From assembly GCF_036250755.1 (NCBI RefSeq), contig NZ_CP109583.1, positions 62,001-126,000 of the forward strand: DNA of 64,000 nucleotides, written 5' to 3'. This DNA comes from Streptomyces uncialis. Lineage in GTDB: Bacteria; Actinomycetota; Actinomycetes; Streptomycetales; Streptomycetaceae. The translations under genes and the position numbers were made by a program. A model generated the notes under the pieces. That model ran no database searches. It was not told the origin of the DNA and saw only the letters and a program-made list of their open reading frames with translations. Of this stretch, positions 34,310 through 43,272 are shown piece by piece; positions within the stretch are counted from its first letter, which is position 1, and the number at the start of each line of letters is the position of its first letter.

Positions 34310-35809
34310 ATGTCTGAGTCCTCACGTGACAGCGCGACCGGCGCCGGGTGGGATGCCGCTCAACAGGGTTCCTACGCAAAGCTGTTGCCGCTCCGGCAGA
34401 AGAGGAAGGTCTTCTGGCTGGCCCCCCGGACCCTGTGGGCGGCCCGCAACGGCGTGTTGGCCGGCTGGTTCGGGGACCCCACGGCCCGTACCCGGAGCAG
34501 GTGGGTGGCGCAGCGCCGGGCCGCGGGAGCGCCGGAGGACAAGGTGATGCGGGGCACCGAAGCGGAGCGGTTCTCCTTCATGGTGCTGGGTGACACCGGG
34601 GAGGGTGGAGACCCCCAGTACGCCGTCGTGCCCGGCTTTCTGAAGGCCGGTGAGGGCACGGACTTCGCGATCGTCGCCAGCGACGTGATCTACCCGGTCG
34701 GCAGCGCCGACGACTACCCCGACAAGTTCTTCCGCCCCTACCGGGACTATCCGGCGCCGATCTACGCGATACCCGGGAACCATGACTGGTACGAGGATCT
34801 CGGCGCGTTCATGCGGGTCTTCTGCGGCGACGCTTCTCCGCCGGCCCCCGAGCCGCGCCCCCTCGGCCGCGCCTGGCTGCGCTCATTGTTGTGGCACCGG
34901 CCCTCCCCCACGGACGGTCGTCGGCTGACCGAGGCGATGAGGTCGCGGTCCGCCCCGGGGCAGCGGGTCGTGCAGCCGGGGCCCTATTGGGCGATCGACA
35001 CCGGAACGGTCCGGATCATAGGCATCGACACCGGGCTGCTGGGCACTCTCGACGCCGAGCAGGGTGCCTGGCTGCGCGAGGTGTCCCGTGGGCCCCGCCC
35101 GAAGATCCTCGTCACCGGCTCGCCGCTGTACGTGGACGGGGAGCTCCGTCCGTGCCCCATCGACGGTGGCGGAACCGTCGATGACCTCGTCCGCGACCCG
35201 GACCACCGGTACGTCATGGCGGTCGGCGGCAACATCCACAACTACCAGCGCTATCCGGTGCGCGTGGGCGGGCGGACCATCCAGTACGTGGTCTGCGGCG
35301 GGGGCGGCGCGTTCACGCACCCCACCCACACCATCCCGCCGGTGCGTGTCGCGGGCCTGACCGAGCGGGATTTCCGCTGCTATCCGCTGCGCGGTGACTC
35401 CCTCGCGTTCTACAGCGGACTGTACGGGCGGCGGCTGCGGCTGAGGCGGCTGCTCGGGTTGAGTGAGGCGGAGGCGGGAGCGGTGGTCGCCGAACGGCTG
35501 GGTGTCACCCCGGTCCGCGCACCCGGGACAACAGTGCGGGTGACGCGGCGGGCCCGGATCGTGGCCACGCTGCTGGGGACCGGGCGCCGCCCGAGGAAGT
35601 ACGCGCGATCCCGATCGCTGACGCGCGGTTTCTACGCCCAGGTGTTCCCGCCCGGTTCGGCGACCTACAGTCCACCGTTCTTCAAGTCCTTCCTGCGTCT
35701 GGACGTCAGCCCGGAGGCGATTAGGCTGCGCTGTCACGCGGCCACCGGCGGTCTGGCCCAGGAACTCGATCCGCCGGTCGAGGACGAGGTCGTCATCCCC
35801 CTGCGCTGA
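34310..35809 (+). CDS. Metallophosphoesterase
   Basis: A 499-residue calcineurin-like phosphoesterase. The blocks are FMVLGDTGEGG (D95), IVASDVIYPVGSADDY (D125), AIPGNHDWYED (N157, H158, D159), LVTGSPLY and VGGNIHNYQRYPV. Two blocks differ from the norm: the second usually reads GD (here SD) and the last GHxH is GNIH, so one metal-ligand histidine is missing. No signal peptide; a long C-terminal extension (about 150 residues) follows. The ATG at 34310 lacks a close ribosome site (GGAGG is 17 bases off), so the start is not certain. Substrate unknown. Confidence 0.8.
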   Translation: MSESSRDSATGAGWDAAQQGSYAKLLPLRQKRKVFWLAPRTLWAARNGVLAGWFGDPTARTRSRWVAQRRAAGAPEDKVMRGTEAERFSFMVLGDTGEGGDPQYAVVPGFLKAGEGTDFAIVASDVIYPVGSADDYPDKFFRPYRDYPAPIYAIPGNHDWYEDLGAFMRVFCGDASPPAPEPRPLGRAWLRSLLWHRPSPTDGRRLTEAMRSRSAPGQRVVQPGPYWAIDTGTVRIIGIDTGLLGTLDAEQGAWLREVSRGPRPKILVTGSPLYVDGELRPCPIDGGGTVDDLVRDPDHRYVMAVGGNIHNYQRYPVRVGGRTIQYVVCGGGGAFTHPTHTIPPVRVAGLTERDFRCYPLRGDSLAFYSGLYGRRLRLRRLLGLSEAEAGAVVAERLGVTPVRAPGTTVRVTRRARIVATLLGTGRRPRKYARSRSLTRGFYAQVFPPGSATYSPPFFKSFLRLDVSPEAIRLRCHAATGGLAQELDPPVEDEVVIPLR

Positions 35810-35986
35810 ACGCCCCGCCGGTGGCCGAGGGGTGGAGCGCCGTGGTGGACGTGACTGCCTGGAGGTGCCGACCGGTGCCCTCGCGCGGCTCGCGTCGGAG
35901 TACGCGGCCCAGAAAGGTGACGCGCGGAACTCACCGCGGTCTGCGAGCGTCTCGACGGTCGACCGAGGACGAGGTGGTCGTCCGCT

Positions 35987-36835
35987 CTACCGGCCGGCGG
36001 TCGGGAGCGGGAAGCTGAGGCGCAGTACGGCGTCGAAGGCCGCGTCCGGCAGGAGTCGGCGTGCGGTCATCACGGTCCGGGCCATGGCTCCGATCGCGTA
36101 GCGGGCGCGGGGGCGGGGGGTGACGGCGGCTCGGACGATCGCCTTGGTCGCTGTTTCGACGGATACCGCGCCGTTGCGGCGGGTGAATGCCTTGTTGGCG
36201 TACATGTCCGCCAGTTCCGAGCGGAACGTCGCGTACGGATTGTCGGTGGTGGAGCCGTGCATGGTGCCGACGGCCGTGTCGGCGAAGTCCGTGATGGTGG
36301 GGCCGGGCTGGACGATCACGACCTTGATGCCGAAGGGTGCGACTTCCAGGCGCAGTGAGTCGCTGATCGCTTCCAGCGCGTGCTTGGTGGAGTGGTAGAA
36401 GCCGCCGCCCGGGGGTGAGAACCGGCCGCCCATGGAGGAGATGTTGACGATGCGTCCGGTACCGGCTGCGCGCATGGCGGGCAGGACGAGTTGGGTGAGG
36501 CGGACAAGGCCGAAGACGTTGGTCTCGAACTGGGCCCGGATCTCTTCGGGGCGGGCGAGTTCGACGGGCAGGTGGAGTCCGTAGGCGGCGTTGTTGACCA
36601 GGATGCCGACCGCGCCGTGATCGTGCTCGACCCGGGTGACCGCGGTGGCCATCGACTCCTCGTCGGTGACGTCCAGCGCCAGGGTGGTGATCCCCTCGGC
36701 GGCCAGTTCCGCGAGGTCGTCGGGGCGGCGGGCGGTCGCGTAGACGGGGTGGCCCCGCCGGTGCAGGGCGAGGGCGGTCTGGCGTCCCATGCCGGAGGAG
36801 CAGCCGGTGATGAGGACGGGGGCCGTTCGGCTCAT
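35987..36835 (-). CDS. SDR family oxidoreductase
   Basis: A 282-residue classical SDR with TGCSSGMG (10-17), NNAAYG (81-86), S133 in NISS, and Y147/K151 in YHSTK. The 'PVYATARRPDDLAELAAEGITTLALDVTDEESM' segment places it with the retinol/17-beta-hydroxysteroid dehydrogenase-like group (SDR28-type). It is 3 bases downstream of the TetR gene on the same strand, so repressor and enzyme form one autoregulated unit. Confidence 0.87.
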   Translation of the reverse strand: MSRTAPVLITGCSSGMGRQTALALHRRGHPVYATARRPDDLAELAAEGITTLALDVTDEESMATAVTRVEHDHGAVGILVNNAAYGLHLPVELARPEEIRAQFETNVFGLVRLTQLVLPAMRAAGTGRIVNISSMGGRFSPPGGGFYHSTKHALEAISDSLRLEVAPFGIKVVIVQPGPTITDFADTAVGTMHGSTTDNPYATFRSELADMYANKAFTRRNGAVSVETATKAIVRAAVTPRPRARYAIGAMARTVMTARRLLPDAAFDAVLRLSFPLPTAGR

Positions 36836-36838
36836 GGT

Positions 36839-37423
36839 TCACGTCTTCCGGTGGAGGAGGTCCCAGACGGCGGCTTCGGCGCCGGTGAGGGCTTGGGGTG
36901 GCAGCTCGGTGACGGGCAGGGGGCGGATGTTCTTGAGCAGGCCGCCGAACGCGCCGAGGGCGAGCGCGACCAGGAAGGCGGCGTCTCCGTCGCGGATCGC
37001 TCCCGCGCGCTGGCCTCGTGCGATGAAGTCCGCGGCGAAGGTGTCGATCTCGGCGGCCAGGACGCGGCTCTCGGCGTCGAGGAAGGTGTCGTGCTGCTGG
37101 TGCTCCAGGAAGACGAAGGCCGCGGGGTTGGCTCCGGCGAAGCGGGTGAAGGCCCGCCATATCTGCGCGAACTCTTCCCGGGGTGTGGCGGCGGGTTGCG
37201 CGGTGGCCGCGGTCAGCTCGGCGAGCAGGCCGCCCTTGGCCTGCCGGAACGCGGCATTGCCGAGGGCCTCCTTGCTGGGGAAGTAGCGGTAGATGCTGCC
37301 CACCCCGACCTGCGCGTGGGCGGCCACGGCGGGCATCTGGGTGCCCTCGTAGGTGCGTTCGGCGAAGAGCGCGAGGGCGGAGTCGAGGAGCCGGGAAGCG
37401 AGATCGGCGGAAGATCGAGGCAC
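36839..37423 (-). CDS. TetR family regulator of the SDR operon
   Basis: About 194 residues from the GTG at 37423 (VPRSSADLASRLLDSALALFAERTYEGTQMPAVAAHAQVGVGSIYRYFPSKEAL, a clear TetR HTH). An ATG at 37438 is also in frame but lies inside a perfect 20-bp palindrome (37423-37442); starting at the GTG matches the usual TetR N-terminus. Neither has a ribosome site, so the message may be leaderless. It should repress itself and the SDR gene 3 bases downstream through that palindrome. Confidence 0.85.
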   Translation of the reverse strand: MPRSSADLASRLLDSALALFAERTYEGTQMPAVAAHAQVGVGSIYRYFPSKEALGNAAFRQAKGGLLAELTAATAQPAATPREEFAQIWRAFTRFAGANPAAFVFLEHQQHDTFLDAESRVLAAEIDTFAADFIARGQRAGAIRDGDAAFLVALALGAFGGLLKNIRPLPVTELPPQALTGAEAAVWDLLHRKT

Positions 37424-37442
37424 GGAATGAATATTCATTCCG
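37423..37442. promoter_or_regulatory. Perfect 20-bp palindrome, TetR operator
   Basis: CGGAATGAATATTCATTCCG is perfectly symmetrical and carries the AATGAATATTCATT core seen in operators of TetR proteins. It overlaps the first codon(s) of the TetR gene. Confidence 0.8.
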
Positions 37443-37687
37443 GACGGGTCGGCTGTCAAGAGCCGCACGCTCGGACGGCCGCGTTCCACCGTGCGGCGAC
37501 CGACCGGCGGTTCGGCGCCTGGGCCGGGACCGGGACCGGGACCGGATGGAGAGCGTGGCCGATACCGGCGAGGTCGGCATGGACGGCGAGCACGCGGCCA
37601 TCCGGTGGGGCGAGCACCCGTACCGCCTCGGCCGACGGCCCGTCACACCACCCCGGACGCTCCGGGCGACCTGAGCTCGCGGGAGCG

Positions 37688-38752
37688 TCATGGAGTGAAG
37701 TGGCCGCCCCTGCCGAGTTCTTCGAGGAACTGTCGCTGGCCGTCGAGGAATCCGTCCGCGAAGAGGGAGCGGGGGACGAAGAGCGCGGTGAGCGTGATCT
37801 TGAGGTCCGACTGCTCGACGGACTGCTTGAGCAGTGAATGCGCCGCGTCCGGGTAACTCTCGACCGTCAGCGCGCCACTCGCTTCCAGCACCTCGCGGTA
37901 GCCGCGTTCCGTGTCGGCGATGTCCACGTTGATGTCATGCCCCGCGAGGGTCAACAGCACCGGTACGCCGCGCAGGGCGCGGAGGTCCCGCGTGACGTCC
38001 GAGGTGTGGTTCCTGGAGATGAAGCCCCAGCGATGGGCGGTCATGCCGTCCGTGTCGCCGCCCATAGCCCTGACGTACTCCTCGAAGGTCGCGCGGCGTC
38101 CCAGCAGTCGGCGGATGGTGTCACTCTTGGCCACCTCCGCCTTGATCCGGGCCGCTGACGCGCTGTCGGCGCGCAGCTCGGCGAGAAGGTTGTAGCGGCC
38201 TTGCCGGAGCCAGTTGATCGCGGGCGAGACGGCGATGACGAAGGTCACCGGCGTCCTCGCGGCGATCTTCGGCAGGACCCAGCCCGCCTGGCTGGCGCCC
38301 CAGAGCCCGATCCGGTCACCGTCGATGTCCGGGCGGGCGCGGGCCCAGGCGATGGCGGCGGTCGCCTCGTCGGCCCGGTCCTCCATGGACTGGTGGAGCC
38401 AGTTGCCGGGTGCGCCCTCGACGCCGGGCTTGTTCCAGGACAGGGTCGCGTACCCGGCCTTGGCGTTCGCCTCCCACATGGGCTTGTAGCCGTCGTCGTG
38501 GGTGGCGTCGGTGGGGCCGTCGCCATGGACGTACACGACCAGGCCGTGGCGCTCGCGGCCGTCCTTGGGGAGGGCCAGTACGCCGTGGAGGGTGTGGCCG
38601 CCGTGGCGGATCGTGACCCGCCGCTCGTCCATGTCGTAGGAGTGCTGCCACAGCACCACACCGACGAGACCGGTGGCCACGACCAGGACCATGACGAGCG
38701 ACCACGCGGCGATACGGAGTCCGCGCCGTCGGGGCCGGCTCTTCGCACCCAT
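37688..38752 (-). CDS. Membrane-anchored alpha/beta hydrolase
   Basis: A 354-residue hydrolase with an uncleaved N-terminal anchor (LRIAAWSLVMVLVVATGLVGVVLW after a basic stretch). The oxyanion region is VVYVHGDGPTDAT, the nucleophile elbow GLWGASQAGWV (GxSQxG), the acid GHDIN and the histidine DAAHSLL. The domain faces outside. This layout is typical of acyl-CoA thioester/dienelactone-like or peptidase S9-like hydrolases; the substrate is unknown. GAGGTGG precedes the ATG. Divergent from the GNAT-PaaX pair. Confidence 0.83.
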   Translation of the reverse strand: MGAKSRPRRRGLRIAAWSLVMVLVVATGLVGVVLWQHSYDMDERRVTIRHGGHTLHGVLALPKDGRERHGLVVYVHGDGPTDATHDDGYKPMWEANAKAGYATLSWNKPGVEGAPGNWLHQSMEDRADEATAAIAWARARPDIDGDRIGLWGASQAGWVLPKIAARTPVTFVIAVSPAINWLRQGRYNLLAELRADSASAARIKAEVAKSDTIRRLLGRRATFEEYVRAMGGDTDGMTAHRWGFISRNHTSDVTRDLRALRGVPVLLTLAGHDINVDIADTERGYREVLEASGALTVESYPDAAHSLLKQSVEQSDLKITLTALFVPRSLFADGFLDGQRQFLEELGRGGHFTP

Positions 38753-38795
38753 GGGACGACCACCTCTGTTCGGGGTTTCAGCAGGCGCCGAGAAA

Positions 38796-38831
38796 CTATC
38801 ACTATGAAGACGATCGTAGCGCGTCTGATAG
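38796..38831. promoter_or_regulatory. Inverted repeat between hydrolase and GNAT/PaaX operon
   Basis: CTATCA (38796-38801) and TGATAG (38826-38831) are inverted with 24 bases between them; the region is AT-rich for this genome. It may be the operator of the PaaX-like protein and the promoter region for both divergent units. Confidence 0.4.
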
Positions 38832-38866
38832 ATTTGAGTCACGTGTACAGGGCGGAAGGGCATGGC

Positions 38867-39502
38867 ATGGAACTGGACGCGACAGGCCCGGGGGCCGGAC
38901 CCGTGACGGTGCGGCGGGGCATTCCGGCGGGAGCGGAGCGGCGGGCGGCCGAGCTGTACTGGGGCGCCTTCGGCCGCAAGCTCGGCCCCGCCCTGAACCC
39001 GGCGAGCAAGGCGGTGCCCCTGCTCGCCGGGCACCTGAGCACCCATCGCACGGTCTGCGCACTCGTCGACGGGCAGCTCGTCGGCCTCGCCGGCTACCAG
39101 CACGGCGGGCAGGCCCGCGCCGGGGGATCAGCCCGCGCGGTGCTGCGCGCCTACGGGCATCTGCGAGGACTGCGCCGACTCCTGGTCCTCGCCCTGTTCG
39201 AACGCCGCCCGGCCCCCGGTCAACTCGTCATGGACGGCATCGCCGTGGACCAGGACATGCGCGGTCGCGGCATCGGGAGCCTGCTCATCGAGGAAGTGGT
39301 CGCCGTCGCGGCGGAGCGGGAGTGCCGGGAGATCAGACTGGATGTGATCGACACCAACCCGCGCGCCAGGGCCCTGTACGAGCGGCGCGGCTTCACGGCC
39401 CTGCGGACCGCACGCACGCCCTACCTGCGTAGGCTGCTCGGATTCGGCGCGGTGACCACCATGCGCCGCCCGGTCGGAACACCAGAGGTGGGAGAACTGT
39501 GA
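38867..39502 (+). CDS. GNAT family N-acetyltransferase
   Basis: A 211-residue acetyltransferase. 'LVMDGIAVDQDMRGRGIGSLLIEEVVAVA' holds the acetyl-CoA loop RGRGIG, and 'EIRLDVIDTNPRARALYERRGFTALRTAR' the end of the fold. The start is set at 38867 because GGAAGG is 7 bases upstream; an earlier in-frame ATG exists at 38804. It ends with a GTGA overlap with the PaaX-like gene, so the acetyltransferase and its likely regulator are co-translated. Confidence 0.82.
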   Translation: MELDATGPGAGPVTVRRGIPAGAERRAAELYWGAFGRKLGPALNPASKAVPLLAGHLSTHRTVCALVDGQLVGLAGYQHGGQARAGGSARAVLRAYGHLRGLRRLLVLALFERRPAPGQLVMDGIAVDQDMRGRGIGSLLIEEVVAVAAERECREIRLDVIDTNPRARALYERRGFTALRTARTPYLRRLLGFGAVTTMRRPVGTPEVGEL

Positions 39503-40383
39503 GCGACGAGACCGACCGCGTCGAGGTGCCCACCCGTATGCTCGTCCACGCGCTGATCCGCGAGGACGGCACCGTCGGCGCGGACGAGCTGTACACCGTC
39601 GCCAACACCCTGGGCATGAGCGACCAGCAAGTACGGCTGTGCGTGAAACGCCTCGTGGCCGAAGGCCGCTTCACCCACCACGGCCGAGGCCGCAAGGCGG
39701 AGCTGCACGCGAGCACGGACACCAGGCGTGATCTCGCCCCCAACGCGGACTTCCTGCGGCACGCGTTCCAGCAGGACGCCGGGCTCGCGCCCTGGGACGG
39801 TGTCTGGCACCTGGCCGCCTTCGCGGTGCCCGAATCGGCGCGCACCGCCCGGGACTCCCTACGCGAGACGCTCGTCCATCTCGGTGGCGCCCCGCTCCAG
39901 GGCGGGTTGTACGTCTGCGCCAACGCCTGGGAACCGTACGTCGAGGAAGCCGCTCACCGCCTCGGCGCCCACGGCGCACTCACCCTGCTCACCACGACGG
40001 ACCTGCGCAGGGGCGACGCCCGGAGGCCCGCCGAACTCGCCGGTCGGCTGTGGCCCCTCCAGGAGATCGCCGACCGTTACCACCTTCTCAGCCGGATCGC
40101 CCGGCCGCGCCTCGCCCGGCTCACCGGCCCCGCCGAACTCTCCCCGTCCGCACTGCTCACCATCGCTGTGGAGCTGGCCGCCGAACTCACCCGCGCGATG
40201 GAGCCCGACCCGCTGCTGCCGCCCGAACTCCTGCCCCGGCCCTGGCCCGGCACCCAGGCCAGGGAACTCGTCGCCCGGTGCTGGGCGGCCCTGTACGCAC
40301 GCGACCAGGGTGAGACCCGCCCGGCCCTCTTCCACCGCTACGCCGACATCACCCGAGAAGCGGCGGACCGGGCCTCGGGCTGA
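39499..40383 (+). CDS. PaaX family transcriptional regulator
   Basis: A 294-residue regulator. The N-terminus is a winged helix (TRMLVHALIREDGTVGADELYTVANTLGMSDQQVRLCVKRLVAEGRFTHHGRGR), then a central domain with WDGVWHLAAFAVPES and a C-terminal PaaX domain ending 'LFHRYADITREAA'. Classical PaaX senses phenylacetyl-CoA and represses phenylacetate catabolism; no such genes are here, so this is a paralogue with another ligand. The GTG start overlaps the GNAT stop by 4 bases. Confidence 0.85.
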   Translation: MSDETDRVEVPTRMLVHALIREDGTVGADELYTVANTLGMSDQQVRLCVKRLVAEGRFTHHGRGRKAELHASTDTRRDLAPNADFLRHAFQQDAGLAPWDGVWHLAAFAVPESARTARDSLRETLVHLGGAPLQGGLYVCANAWEPYVEEAAHRLGAHGALTLLTTTDLRRGDARRPAELAGRLWPLQEIADRYHLLSRIARPRLARLTGPAELSPSALLTIAVELAAELTRAMEPDPLLPPELLPRPWPGTQARELVARCWAALYARDQGETRPALFHRYADITREAADRASG

Positions 40384-40491
40384 CGACGGAACGGCGCGGA
40401 TCATGCCTGTGGGGCGCAGGCACCGCGACGGCCCTTGCGGGCGGGCTGACAGTCACAGGGGCGGGCGGAGGCGCCATCGGTGCGGGTTTCA

Positions 40492-41115
40492 TCAGGCCGC
40501 CGCCAGTTCGGGGACCCCCGGTCCGTCGAGGTCGGCCAGGGCGGCCTTTCGGCCGGAGACGGCCAGCAGCAGGGAGAGCGCGGTTCCGGTGACCTCCGGG
40601 CCGTTCCCCAGCGAGAGGTCCGTGTCGGTCGCCGTCAGGTGGACGCGGTCCAGGAGTTCCTTGGCTCCGCCGAACGACGCCGGGGTGCGCAGTTGCAGAC
40701 GGAGCGATCTCTCCACGGCGTCCCGCGGATACGAGCGCACCAGCCCCAGCGGCCGGCGGATGTCCTCGCCGTGGACGACCTCCTCGACAAGCCGGCTGTC
40801 GAGAGGTGCCGGAGGGGTCGATGTCCGCGCAGCGACCTGGCGAAGCCGCTCCAGCGTCTCCCGCGCCGACGTACCCCGCTCGCGCTCCACACCGCGTGCG
40901 TTCTGGAGGTCGAAGTCGAAGCGCGCCCGGACCATCCCGGCCACGAAACCCAGACGCGTGGTCCTGGCCGTGTCGATCAGATGGGCGACGACATCGTGCA
41001 CGGTCCACCCCGCGCACAAGGACGGCACCTCCCACTGTGCGTCATCGAGGCCCGCGAGGTCCTGGATCAGCGCCGCGCGCTCCGTGTGCACCATCGTCCA
41101 GACTGCATTCGTCAT
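40492..41115 (-). CDS. DinB-fold maleylpyruvate isomerase family protein
   Basis: A 207-residue protein of the TIGR03083/mycothiol-dependent maleylpyruvate isomerase N-terminal family. It has the pattern 'LIQDLAGLDDAQWEVPSLCAGWTVHDVVAHLIDTARTTR', and later EEVVHGEDIRRPLG, which together supply the three His metal ligands of the DinB four-helix bundle. Members transfer or use mycothiol. AAGGAGCGAAC precedes the ATG at 41115. Single gene converging on the PaaX gene. Confidence 0.85.
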   Translation of the reverse strand: MTNAVWTMVHTERAALIQDLAGLDDAQWEVPSLCAGWTVHDVVAHLIDTARTTRLGFVAGMVRARFDFDLQNARGVERERGTSARETLERLRQVAARTSTPPAPLDSRLVEEVVHGEDIRRPLGLVRSYPRDAVERSLRLQLRTPASFGGAKELLDRVHLTATDTDLSLGNGPEVTGTALSLLLAVSGRKAALADLDGPGVPELAAA

Positions 41116-41289
41116 GTTCGCTCCTTCACTCGGCCACAGTGCCGTAGTGAGGACCGATGTCCCGGCCGGAACTCACCGCTTCACGGCCACCCGGGTTCAA
41201 AAACAATGCGGCATCCCCGCGCCCCGGCTCCTCCCGGCTGCCGCAGGTGTGCGTCCAGGCCGCCGCCCCGCCCCGGCCTGAAGATGCGT

Positions 41290-42441
41290 TCAGGGCGTGA
41301 GCTCCGCGTGTTCCTCCCGCTGGTGCGGGGAGTGCGGGTGGGGCGGGTGTGCGAACCGTACGGTGATGGCGAGGCCGCCTTCGGGGGGTGCGCTGGTGGT
41401 GAGGGTGGCGTGGTGGGCCCGGGTGACGGCGTTGACGATGGCGAGGCCGAGGCCGTAGCCGTCGTGGCGGCTGTCGCGGTCGGGCACCAGCCTCTGGAAG
41501 GGCTGGAAAAGACGCTCCAGCTGGTCGCCGGGGACGACGGGCCCGCTGTTGGTGATCGTCAGGGCCGCCCCGGTGCCGGAGGTCCGGGTGGTGATCCGCA
41601 CATGCCCGTCCGGGTGGTTGTGGCGGATCGCGTTCTCGACGAGGTTGGCGACGAGGCTCTCGACCAGTCGCGGGTCCCCGGTCGTCACCGCGGGCGTCAG
41701 GTCTTCGGCGAGATCGATGCCCTTCTCCGTCGCCCGGTCGAGGCGGGAGGTGAGCACCCGTCGGGCGATGTGGGCGAGGTCGAGGGTGTCGCGGCGGGTG
41801 ACTCCGCGCTCGCTGGTCGCCAGGGCGAGCAGCGCTTGGACGAGCCGCTCCTGGTGGCCGCCGAGGGCGAGTGCGTCCTCGCAGGCCGAGCGCAGGGTCC
41901 CGGCGTCGGCGTCCGGGTCGGCGAGGGCCACTTCGAGGAGGGTACGCAGACCGGCGAGCGGGGTGCGCAGTTCGTGGGAGGCGTTGGCGACGAAGTGCCG
42001 GTGGGCGTCGAAGGAGGCTTGGAGGCGGGCGAAGAGGTCGTCGAGGATGCCGCCCAGTTCGGTCAGTTCGTCGGCGGGTTCACCGAGGCCGAGTCGCTGG
42101 TGGAGGTTTCCGGCGGAGATGGCCCGGGCGGTGGCGGTGATGGCCCGCAGCGGGGCGAGGAAGCGGCCGGCGACGAACCAGCCGGTGACGAGGGCGACGG
42201 GGACGAGGACGGCGAGGGCGACGGCGGAGCCGGTGAGGAGCTGGTGCGGTCCGATGCCGTGCCCGGTTCCGGTGATCGTGCTGGGCCCTGGACGGTGGGC
42301 GGGAACGGTCGACTGGATGCCGACCAGGGGCAGGGTGACGACGGCGAGGACCACGACCCCGGCGAGGAAGACGCCCGCGGCGTAGAAGAGGGCGAGCCGG
42401 GTCCGCAAGGACCGTCCGGGCAGGGGCCGGGGGCCGGTCAT
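41290..42441 (-). CDS. Two-component sensor histidine kinase
   Basis: A 383-residue kinase. Two membrane helices (about 13-36 and 63-88) bracket a very short outside loop of about 30 residues. A HAMP domain follows (LAPLRAITATARAISAGNLHQRL), then the H-box HFVANASHELRTPLAGL, N-box LVENAIRHNHPDG and G2 box GYGLGLAIVNAV. The tiny sensor loop is typical of kinases that detect membrane-active compounds or work with an ABC transporter. It overlaps the response regulator gene by 4 bases, and an ABC exporter is transcribed away from the pair at 43273. Confidence 0.9.
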   Translation of the reverse strand: MTGPRPLPGRSLRTRLALFYAAGVFLAGVVVLAVVTLPLVGIQSTVPAHRPGPSTITGTGHGIGPHQLLTGSAVALAVLVPVALVTGWFVAGRFLAPLRAITATARAISAGNLHQRLGLGEPADELTELGGILDDLFARLQASFDAHRHFVANASHELRTPLAGLRTLLEVALADPDADAGTLRSACEDALALGGHQERLVQALLALATSERGVTRRDTLDLAHIARRVLTSRLDRATEKGIDLAEDLTPAVTTGDPRLVESLVANLVENAIRHNHPDGHVRITTRTSGTGAALTITNSGPVVPGDQLERLFQPFQRLVPDRDSRHDGYGLGLAIVNAVTRAHHATLTTSAPPEGGLAITVRFAHPPHPHSPHQREEHAELTP

Positions 42442-43100
42442 GCCGGTCCGATCCGGTAGCCGCCTTCGCGGATGGTCCGGATCACCGGCGGGTCGCCGAG
42501 TTTGGCCCGCAACCGGTGCATCGTGTGCTTGACCGCGGAGGTGAAGGGGTCGGCCGCTTCGTCCCAGACCCGTTCCAGCAGTTCCTCGGTGGGCAGGACC
42601 AGGCCGGGTGAGCCCAGCAGGCATTCCAGGAGCGCGAACTCCTTCGGGCTGAGCTCCAGACGCCGGCCGGCGCGGAACGCCGCCCTGCGGGCCGGGTCCA
42701 GGGTGATGTCCCCGCAGGAGAGGGTGGGCGGAAGCGGCGGGTTGGCCCGGCGGGCCAGGGCCCGTACGCGGGCGACCAGTTCGGCGAAGGCGAAGGGCTT
42801 GGGCAGGTAGTCGTCCGCGCCGAGACCGAGCCCGTCGACGCGGTCCTCGATCGTGTCGGCCGCGGTCAGCATCAGCACCCGGGGGTCGGAGCGGCCGGCG
42901 GCGAGCCGTCGGCATATCTCGTCCCCGTGGACGCCGGGCAGGTCGCGGTCGAGGACGACCACCTCGTAGCGGGTGACGGCCAGTCGGTCGAGGGCTGCGG
43001 TCCCGTCCAGGACGACATCGACCGCCATGCCCTCGCGCCGCAGTCCGGTTCCGATCGAGCGGGCGAGGACCTCGAAGTCCTCGACGACGAGGACCCTCAC
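42438..43100 (-). CDS. OmpR-type response regulator
   Basis: A 220-residue regulator with acidic pocket E7/D8, phosphorylation site D51 (VVVLDRDLPG), T/S at LMLTAAD and the KPFAF lysine. The C-terminal winged helix is 'ELSPKEFALLECLLGSPGLVLPTEELLERVWDE...HTMHRLRAKLGDPPVIRTIREGGYRIG'. It is the first gene of the pair and lies divergently 172 bases from the ABC transporter operon, which is its most likely target. Confidence 0.92.
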   Translation of the reverse strand: MRVLVVEDFEVLARSIGTGLRREGMAVDVVLDGTAALDRLAVTRYEVVVLDRDLPGVHGDEICRRLAAGRSDPRVLMLTAADTIEDRVDGLGLGADDYLPKPFAFAELVARVRALARRANPPLPPTLSCGDITLDPARRAAFRAGRRLELSPKEFALLECLLGSPGLVLPTEELLERVWDEAADPFTSAVKHTMHRLRAKLGDPPVIRTIREGGYRIGPA

Positions 43101-43272
43101 CGCCGTTCACCGCCGGTCGTCGCGCGGACGGGGCGGCCGGGTCGGGGTGTCATGCCGTCAACGATGCCAGACCCCAGGTCTCAGCCCGGTCGCGGCGGCC
43201 GCGACCGGCCCGGAACCTCGTGCCGCGTACAACCGTCGGCATGAATCCATTTCCTCTTCCGAGGTCGCCGCG

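Noticed and set aside
37443..37687. Possible small gene between the TetR and hydrolase genes
   Set aside because: Frames contain simple GGGACC repeats and no consistent coding bias or start with a ribosome site.
38201..38866. Upstream extension of the GNAT gene at 38867
   Set aside because: It lies antisense to the alpha/beta hydrolase up to 38752, and the first good ribosome site is at the ATG 38867.
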